DNA from: Rikenellaceae bacterium
GTDB taxonomy: Bacteria > Bacteroidota > Bacteroidia > Bacteroidales > UBA932
Reading direction: 5' to 3'
Assembly: GCA_900767375.1 (NCBI GenBank)
Contig: CAAFYX010000098.1
Span: 1-12,471, forward strand
Length of the DNA: 12,471 bases
The notes under the pieces were generated by a model. The model saw only the letters and a program-made list of their open reading frames with translations, did no database searches and was not told the origin of the DNA. Both the position numbers and the translations under genes were made by a program. This document shows, in pieces, positions 7,276 through 12,471 of the stretch. The first letter of the stretch is position 1, and every line of letters starts with the position of its first letter.

Positions 7276-8502
7276 CTACTCGATCTGTGAATCCTTGAGG
7301 CCGAGGAAGTAAAGGATGCCGTCGAGGCCGATGCTGGAGATGGACTGGCGGGCGTTGGCCTTGACCTTCGGTTTGGCATGATAGGCGATGCCCAAGCCTG
7401 CAAGGCCCAGCATAGGGAGGTCGTTGGCTCCGTCGCCCACGGCCACGGCCTGCTCGAGGTTGATATGCTCCACCTGGCAGAGAAGCCTTAGGAGCTCGGC
7501 CTTGCGGCGGCCGTCCACGACGTCGCCGACGTAGCGGCCGGTGAGCTTGCCGTCCACAATTTCCAGTTCATTGGCATAGACATAGTCGAAGCCGAACTTC
7601 TGCTGGAGGTAGCGGCCGAAGTATGTGAATCCTCCGGAAAGGATGGCAGTCTTGTAACCTACCCTCTTGAGGATGGTCATCAGGCGCTCGAGCCCCTCGT
7701 TGTAAGGGAGATTGCGGGCGATGTCCTCCATTACAGACTCATCCAGGCCCTTCAGAAGGGCCACTCTGCGGGTGAAGCTTTCCGTGAAGTCTATCTCACC
7801 GCGCATTGCACTTTCCGTGATGGCTTTCACCTGGTCGCCCACTCCGGCCCTTTCGGCCAGCTGGTCTATGCATTCAGTGTGGATGAGGGTGGAATCCATA
7901 TCGAAGCATATGAGCCTGCGGCTCCTGCGGTAGATGTCATCCCTCTGGAATGAAATATCCAGCCCGCCCTTGCTGCAGACCTCTACAAGGCCCTTCTGAA
8001 GCTCTCCGCGCTGCTCGGAAGTGAGTGAGCCTCGGATGGAGAACTCGATGGAGGACTTGGTGCTCTCGATATCCTCGACGAGCGGGACTCGGCCCGTGAG
8101 ACGCTTGATGGCGTCGATGTTCAGCCCGAACTTGAAAATCTCCGCAGTGACGTCAGCGATATGCCGGGCCGAAATGGTCCGGCCCAGCAATGTGACGATA
8201 TGGCGGTTGCGGCCCTGACGCCCTACCCACTGGTTGTAGTCCTCCGCGTCGATGGCCTTGAAACCGATGTGTACCCCGAGTTCCGAAGCCTTGAAGAGAA
8301 GCTCCTTCATAATGAATCCCGACTTGTCCCTCTCCGTACTGAAAAGGATGCCGAGAGTGAGGGACTGGTGGATGTTCGCCTGACCGATATCCAGGATGAA
8401 GGCGTCATATTTCGCCAGGATATCGGTGAGGGCCGTGGTCAGACCCGGCTTGTCGTAGCCGGAGATGTTGACCTGGATGATTTCATTGTCTCTAAGGTCC
8501 AT
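7276..8502 (-). CDS. serB: Phosphoserine phosphatase with N-terminal ACT domains
   Basis: This enzyme catalyses the last step of serine synthesis, dephosphorylating O-phospho-L-serine. The C-terminal HAD domain (about 196-400) has all the signatures: 'DMDSTLIHTECID' with nucleophile D201 and acid/base D203, 'LSGGF' (288-292), K334 and 'GDGANDLPM' (356-364). The first 190 residues form two ACT-like modules (about 8-88 and 100-187), probably a regulatory serine sensor. At 408 residues it matches the long two-ACT type, such as mycobacterial SerB2, rather than E. coli SerB (322). The ATG at 8502 starts 23 bases after the fumarase stop, so the two are probably co-transcribed. Serine feeds one-carbon units to folate, which links it with purU downstream. 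Confidence 0.95.
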   Translation of the reverse strand: MDLRDNEIIQVNISGYDKPGLTTALTDILAKYDAFILDIGQANIHQSLTLGILFSTERDKSGFIMKELLFKASELGVHIGFKAIDAEDYNQWVGRQGRNRHIVTLLGRTISARHIADVTAEIFKFGLNIDAIKRLTGRVPLVEDIESTKSSIEFSIRGSLTSEQRGELQKGLVEVCSKGGLDISFQRDDIYRRSRRLICFDMDSTLIHTECIDQLAERAGVGDQVKAITESAMRGEIDFTESFTRRVALLKGLDESVMEDIARNLPYNEGLERLMTILKRVGYKTAILSGGFTYFGRYLQQKFGFDYVYANELEIVDGKLTGRYVGDVVDGRRKAELLRLLCQVEHINLEQAVAVGDGANDLPMLGLAGLGIAYHAKPKVKANARQSISSIGLDGILYFLGLKDSQIE

Positions 8503-8525
8503 CGGAAGGAGTGTTTGGGGTTATT

Positions 8526-10151
8526 CTAGAGTCCTATGGTCTTGAAGAAGTCGTTGCCCTTGTCATCAACGAGGATGAATGCAGGGAAATCCTCGACCTT
8601 GATCTTCCAGATAGCTTCCATTCCGAGCTCAGGGTACTCGACGCACTCGATGCTCTTGATGTTGTTCTGGGCCAGGATGGCGGCAGGACCGCCGATGGAG
8701 CCGAGGTAGAAGCCGCCATGCTTCTTGCAGGCATCGGTGACGGCCTGGGAACGGTTGCCCTTGGCAAGCATGATCATTGAACCGCCGTGATCCTGGAACT
8801 CGTCCACGTATGGGTCCATTCGGCCTGCGGTGGTAGGTCCCATGGAGCCGCAAGGCATCCCTGCAGGGGTCTTGGCCGGGCCTGCATAGTAGATCGGGTG
8901 GTCCTTAAGGTACTGAGGCATCTCCTCTCCGGCGTCGAGACGGGCCTTGATCTTGGCGTGAGCGATGTCACGTCCAACGATGATGGTTCCGTTGAGGCTG
9001 AGGCGGGTGCTGACAGGGTACTTGGTGAGGATCTTGCAGACCTCGCTCATAGGCTGGTCGAGATCGATCTTCACGACGTCGCCCTCGCCTGCATTGCGGA
9101 GCGCCTCAGGGATGAGCTCGTATGGCTTGTCATCCATCTTCTCGATCCAGATACCGTCGGAGTTGATCTTCGCCTTGATGTTGCGGTCGGCCGAGCAGCT
9201 GACGCCAAGGCCGATAGGGCAGCTGGCGCCGTGGCGCGGCAGACGGACGACACGGATGTCGTGAGCCATGTACTTGCCGCCGAACTGGGCGCCGAGGCCG
9301 ATGTTGTGAGTCTCTTCGAGAAGCTGCTTCTCGAGCTCGATGTCACGGAATGCACGTCCGGTCTCGTCTCCCGAAGTAGGAAGTCCGTCATAGTAATGGG
9401 TGGAAGCAAGCTTGACGGTGAGAAGGTTCTTCTCAGCCGATGTTCCGCCGATTACGATGGCGATATGGTAAGGAGGGCACGCAGCGGTGCCGAGAGTCTT
9501 CATCTTTGACACGAGGAAAGGCACGAGGGTACCAGGGTTCTGGATGCGGGCCTTGGTCTCCTGATAGAGGTAGGTCTTGTTTGCGGAGCCGCCGCCCTTG
9601 GTTACGCAGAGGAAGCGGTATTCCATTCCTTCCGAAGCCTCGATGTCGATCTGGGCAGGAAGGTTGCACTTCGTATTGACCTCATTGTACATATCCAGTG
9701 GGGCGTTCTGGGAGTAGCGGAGATTCTCCTCGGTGTAGGTCTTGTAGACTCCGAGGGAGATGGCCTCCTCGTCGCAGAAGCCAGTCCAGACCTGCTGGCC
9801 CTTCTCGCCATGGACGATGGCGGTACCGGTGTCCTGGCAGAGAGGGAGCTTGCCCTTGGCGGCCACTTCGGCGTTGCGGAGGAACGTGAGGGCCACGTAC
9901 TTGTCGTTCTCGCTGGCCTTAGGGTCGCTCAGGATCTTTGCGACCTGCTCGTTGTGTGAGCGGCGGAGAAGGAAACTGACATCGCGGAATGCGGTGTTCG
10001 TCATGACGGTGAGGGCTTCCCTGGTCACTTTGAGGATAGGTTTGCCTTCGAAATCGCCTACTGAAACGAGTTTTTCAGAGTCAGGGATCTTGTAGTATTC
10101 CGTGGTGTCTTCACCAAGCTGGAACATAGGTGCATACTTGAATTCTGCCAT
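8526..10151 (-). CDS. fumA: Class I fumarate hydratase (4Fe-4S)
   Basis: This single-chain, oxygen-sensitive iron-sulfur fumarase interconverts fumarate and malate. In anaerobic Bacteroidota it typically runs from malate to fumarate in the reductive branch that ends in succinate. The 541 residues (E. coli FumA about 548) contain both halves: the alpha domain with 'LCQDTGTA' (C105, D107) and 'KGGGSANK' (185-192), and the C-terminal beta domain with the 'AGPAKTPAGMPCGSMGPTTAGRM' region. Aligned with E. coli FumA (C105, C224, C318), the cluster ligands are C105, C225 and C319. H307 in 'RLPRHGASCP' fits the conserved active-site histidine. The fused alpha and beta parts exclude the two-subunit form, and the family is unrelated to class II FumC. 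It begins 14 bases after prfB. L(+)-tartrate dehydratase is a related alternative, but the length and close FumA similarity favour fumarase. Confidence 0.94.
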   Translation of the reverse strand: MAEFKYAPMFQLGEDTTEYYKIPDSEKLVSVGDFEGKPILKVTREALTVMTNTAFRDVSFLLRRSHNEQVAKILSDPKASENDKYVALTFLRNAEVAAKGKLPLCQDTGTAIVHGEKGQQVWTGFCDEEAISLGVYKTYTEENLRYSQNAPLDMYNEVNTKCNLPAQIDIEASEGMEYRFLCVTKGGGSANKTYLYQETKARIQNPGTLVPFLVSKMKTLGTAACPPYHIAIVIGGTSAEKNLLTVKLASTHYYDGLPTSGDETGRAFRDIELEKQLLEETHNIGLGAQFGGKYMAHDIRVVRLPRHGASCPIGLGVSCSADRNIKAKINSDGIWIEKMDDKPYELIPEALRNAGEGDVVKIDLDQPMSEVCKILTKYPVSTRLSLNGTIIVGRDIAHAKIKARLDAGEEMPQYLKDHPIYYAGPAKTPAGMPCGSMGPTTAGRMDPYVDEFQDHGGSMIMLAKGNRSQAVTDACKKHGGFYLGSIGGPAAILAQNNIKSIECVEYPELGMEAIWKIKVEDFPAFILVDDKGNDFFKTIGL

Positions 10152-10165
10152 AGTATTATAGTATT

Positions 10166-11317
10166 TTATTCGTTGTCATCATCTGAGACCGGGGTGAAGT
10201 TCCCGGTGCCCTGCTGCATCAGGAAGGTCTTCATGAATTCGTTCAGGTCACCGTCGAGCACGCCCTGGGTGTCCGCAGTGCTGCATCCGGTGCGGAGGTC
10301 CTTCACCATCTTGTACGGGTGCAGGACGTATGAGCGTATCTGGGAGCCCCATTCGATCTTGCGTTTCTGGCCTTCCAGTTCCGCCTGCTTCTCCTGGCGC
10401 TTGCGGAGCTCCAGGTCATACAGGCGGGACTTGAGGATACGGAGGGCGTTCTCCTTGTTTCCTATCTGCGTGCGACCCTCGGTGTTCTCCACCACGATGC
10501 CCGTAGGAATGTGTTTAACACGTACTCCGGTCTCCACCTTGTTAACGTTCTGGCCGCCGTGGCCGCCGCTACGGAAGGTGTCCCACTCCAGGTCGCTGTC
10601 CTTTATCTCGATATTGATGGTGTCATCCACCAGAGGATACACGAAAACGGAAGAGAATGTGGTCTGACGCTTGCCCTGGGCGTTGAAAGGAGAGATGCGC
10701 ACGAGCCGGTGCACTCCGTTCTCAGCCTTCAGATAGCCGTAGGCGTACTCGCCATCTATCTCCACGGTGACGGACTTGATGCCGACCTCATCTCCTTCGA
10801 CCATCTCGGTGACCTCCGTCTTATAGCCGTTGCGTTCCGCCCAGCGGAGGTACATCCTCATCAGCATCGCCGACCAGTCATTGGCCTCGGTGCCGCCTGC
10901 GCCGGAATTGATGGTAAGGACAGCGCCCAGGTTATCGCCTTCGGAGCCCAGCATATTGCGGAGCTCGAGGGTTTCGATCTGCTCGAGAGCCGCGGCGAAA
11001 GCCTCATCGAGTTCCTTGGTCTCTGGGGTCTCTACAGTCTCGTCCGTCTCAGCGCCGACACTGTCCTTTGCAAACTCATAAAGGACATCGAGGTCGTCCA
11101 CCGCAGCGGAGGCCTTGTCATAGCCGTTCGTCCAGAACTTCAGGGAGGAAAGCTCCTTTAGGAACCTTTCCGCTTCCTTGGCGTCATTCCAGAAATCCGG
11201 AGCAAGGGTCTTTTCAGTCCTGGCAGCCACATCGGCACGGCGGCCCTGGATGTTCAAGCACCTGTCGAGGGTCTCGAGGCGTTCTTTCAGTTCCTTTATC
11301 TGTTCGTAGGAGGTCAT
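10166..11317 (-). CDS. prfB: Peptide chain release factor 2, no programmed frameshift
   Basis: RF2 recognises UGA and UAA stop codons and triggers peptide release on the ribosome. The 383 residues carry an N-terminal helical domain (about 1-120), the codon-recognition motif 'SPF' (209-211), which marks RF2 rather than RF1, and the catalytic 'GGQ' (254-256) in 'RSGGHGGQNVNKVETGVR'. The residue matching E. coli K-12 Thr246 is Ser250 here. The gene is one continuous frame: where E. coli has the CUU-UGA-C slippage site, this gene reads TGC-TTG-AAC (codons 20-22, 11260-11252), so autoregulatory +1 frameshifting is absent. An acidic, Thr-rich stretch (about 86-105, 'SVGAETDETVETPETKELDE') and an Asp-rich tail (379-383) seem to be local additions. 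It has its own promoter and terminator-insulated upstream neighbour, and leads into the fumarase gene. Confidence 0.96.
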   Translation of the reverse strand: MTSYEQIKELKERLETLDRCLNIQGRRADVAARTEKTLAPDFWNDAKEAERFLKELSSLKFWTNGYDKASAAVDDLDVLYEFAKDSVGAETDETVETPETKELDEAFAAALEQIETLELRNMLGSEGDNLGAVLTINSGAGGTEANDWSAMLMRMYLRWAERNGYKTEVTEMVEGDEVGIKSVTVEIDGEYAYGYLKAENGVHRLVRISPFNAQGKRQTTFSSVFVYPLVDDTINIEIKDSDLEWDTFRSGGHGGQNVNKVETGVRVKHIPTGIVVENTEGRTQIGNKENALRILKSRLYDLELRKRQEKQAELEGQKRKIEWGSQIRSYVLHPYKMVKDLRTGCSTADTQGVLDGDLNEFMKTFLMQQGTGNFTPVSDDDNE

Positions 11318-11344
11318 TGCGTTCCGTTAAAAAATTGACATCAG

Positions 11345-11352
11345 CAAAGATA
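11345..11352 (-). promoter_or_regulatory. -7 box of the prfB promoter
   Basis: On the minus strand TATCTTTG (11352-11345) fits TAnnTTTG exactly. The expected start of transcription is near 11338, giving a leader of about 20 bases to the prfB ATG at 11317. The -33 element would fall at about 11370-11374, inside the loop of the asnA terminator hairpin, where the minus strand reads CCTTTATTG. That is only a partial match to TTTG. Confidence 0.6.
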
Positions 11353-11354
11353 GT

Positions 11355-11385
11355 AAAAAAAGCGCGCAATAAAGGAATTGCGCGC
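11355..11385 (-). terminator. Intrinsic terminator of asnA
   Basis: On the minus strand a perfect 9-bp stem, GCGCGCAAT-TCCTTT-ATTGCGCGC (11385-11362), is followed by seven T (11361-11355). This is a textbook rho-independent terminator, 28 bases after the asnA stop. It separates asnA from prfB. On the plus strand the hairpin is not followed by a T-run, so it should act in one direction only. Confidence 0.9.
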
Positions 11386-11412
11386 AGAGTATTTTGAACA
11401 GGCGGAAGCCCG

Positions 11413-12450
11413 TTATACCAGTTCGATGCCGGCGGCAGCGCACTCGGCCTTCATTTCCTCAGGCCAGAGGCTTGACTGTATCTCGCCTATGTGGGCCTTC
11501 CGGAGCAGGAACATGCAGAGGCGTGACTGCCCGATGCCACCTCCGATGCAGGCCGGGAGTTCTCCGGCAAGCAGGCGCTTGTGGAACATCAGATCCTTCT
11601 TCCACTCCTGTCCGCGGATGGCGAGCTGGCGCTCCAGCGACTCGGGGCTCACTCTGATACCCATGCTGGAAACCTCGAACGAGCTGTTCAGCACCTTGTT
11701 CCACAGGAGGATGTCACCATTGAGGCCGTTATATCCGTCGGAGTTCGGAGTGCTCCAGTCATCGTAGTCAGCGGCCCTGCCGTCATGGATGCTACCATCG
11801 GACAGCTTGCCGCCGATACCGATGATGAACACGGCACCGTGCTCCTTTGTGATGGCTATCTCGCGTTCCTTCGGAGTGAGGCCCGGATACATCTGCAGAA
11901 GCTCCTCCGAATGGATGAAGAATATTTCCTCCGGAAGCTCCGGTACAATCTGAGGGAACTCCACGTAAAGCTTGTTCTCCGTGACCTTGATGGCCTCATA
12001 GATGCGGCGGACCATCTTCTTGAGGAACTCAAGGTTCCTGTCCTCCTCACGGATGGTCCTCTCCCAGTCCCACTGGTCCACATAGATGGAGTGGATGTTG
12101 TCAAGGTCCTCGTCAGGGCGGAGGGCGTTCATATCAGTGTAGATACCGCGGCCCGGAGCGATGCCGAGCTCGGCGAGCTTCATCCTCTTCCACTTCGCCA
12201 GAGAGTGCACGACCTCGGCCTGACGCTCGCCCATGCCCTTCACAGGGAAGCGTACGGGGCGTTCGACGCCGTTCAGATCGTCGTTGAGACCGGTGCCTGA
12301 AAGCACCATCATAGGGGCTGTTACGCGCAGGAGCGCAAGCTGGGCGGACAGATTGTCCTGGAACATGTTCTTTACTGCCTTGATGGCCTTCTCCGTCCTT
12401 TCGACGGTCTCGAGGATGTTCCGATAACCTTCGGGAATGTACACTGACAT
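11413..12450 (-). CDS. asnA: Aspartate-ammonia ligase (asparagine synthetase A)
   Basis: The enzyme makes asparagine from aspartate, ammonia and ATP in the cytoplasm, using free ammonia instead of glutamine. Its fold is that of class II aminoacyl-tRNA synthetases. The 345 residues (E. coli 330) show family signatures from end to end: 'NDDLNGVERPVRFPV' (56-70), 'DMNALRPDEDLDNIHSIYVDQWDWE' region (106-130), 'KEHGAVFIIGIGGKLSDG' (202-219), 'RAADYDDW' (225-232) and the motif-3-like 'GGGIGQSRLCMFLL' (303-316). The ATG at 12450 gives the usual MSVYIPEGYR start; the in-frame TTG at the window edge would add seven unlikely residues. Only 21 bases upstream are visible and contain no clear promoter, so its regulation cannot be judged. 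A terminator follows it, so on its downstream side it ends its own unit. Confidence 0.96.
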   Translation of the reverse strand: MSVYIPEGYRNILETVERTEKAIKAVKNMFQDNLSAQLALLRVTAPMMVLSGTGLNDDLNGVERPVRFPVKGMGERQAEVVHSLAKWKRMKLAELGIAPGRGIYTDMNALRPDEDLDNIHSIYVDQWDWERTIREEDRNLEFLKKMVRRIYEAIKVTENKLYVEFPQIVPELPEEIFFIHSEELLQMYPGLTPKEREIAITKEHGAVFIIGIGGKLSDGSIHDGRAADYDDWSTPNSDGYNGLNGDILLWNKVLNSSFEVSSMGIRVSPESLERQLAIRGQEWKKDLMFHKRLLAGELPACIGGGIGQSRLCMFLLRKAHIGEIQSSLWPEEMKAECAAAGIELV

Positions 12451-12471
12451 AACTATTCGTATATTAACCAA

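Noticed and set aside
8787..9509. 240-codon plus-strand frame opposite fumarase
   Set aside because: Antisense to a complete conserved gene; low-complexity Val/Asp/Leu/Ala-rich product typical of the reverse of GC-rich coding DNA, and no promoter.
11581..12300. 239-codon plus-strand frame opposite asnA
   Set aside because: Antisense shadow of a clear gene with mirrored codon bias; no family resemblance.
12451..12471. TTG start at the window edge for asnA
   Set aside because: The seven extra residues are not part of the family, and the ATG at 12450 gives the normal start.
1..12471. Mobile elements, CRISPR arrays, tRNA or rRNA genes
   Set aside because: No repeated spacers, transposase-like frames, terminal repeats or cloverleaf sequences were seen; intergenic space is very limited.

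Overview
The window looks like a core-genome segment of a member of the Bacteroidota, probably of Bacteroidales type, with GC-rich coding sequence. Three things support this. Several gene starts are preceded by perfect or near-perfect TAnnTTTG boxes, the -7 element of this phylum's primary sigma factor. There are no Shine-Dalgarno sequences of the E. coli type. The proteins read like Bacteroidota orthologues, such as the 345-residue AsnA. I see no insertion sequence, phage gene, CRISPR array, tRNA or rRNA.

Left part (1-6336), mostly plus strand. The first 146 bases are an AT-rich divergent promoter region. To the left, the first 14 codons of a gene run off the window. To the right lies a tripartite RND efflux operon: a TolC-type outer-membrane channel (147-1514), a periplasmic adaptor (1524-2576) and an HAE1-type inner-membrane pump (2589-5660), with gaps of only 9 and 12 bases. 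A TetR/AcrR-type regulator (5734-6336) follows. The 73-base gap before it holds a perfect 15-bp inverted repeat and a -7 box so close to the ATG that the tetR mRNA is probably leaderless. Together this is a self-contained, probably TetR-controlled export system.

Right part (6333-12471), all minus strand, read from right to left: asnA (ammonia-dependent asparagine synthetase) ends at an intrinsic terminator. A new promoter, whose upstream half lies in the terminator hairpin, then starts prfB (release factor 2). Class I fumarase (gap 14), serB (gap 23) and purU (gap 79) follow in the same direction and may be co-transcribed. serB makes serine, the main one-carbon donor, and purU releases formate from 10-formyl-tetrahydrofolate, so these two neighbours are linked through one-carbon metabolism. 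purU and tetR converge and share the bases CTAG as both their stop codons.

I found no convincing new multi-gene system. The points most worth a second look are regulatory or structural: the 40-bp dyad and leaderless start of tetR, the prfB gene without the programmed frameshift, the nested terminator/promoter before prfB, the interlocked divergent promoters at the left end, and the 4-base convergent stop overlap.
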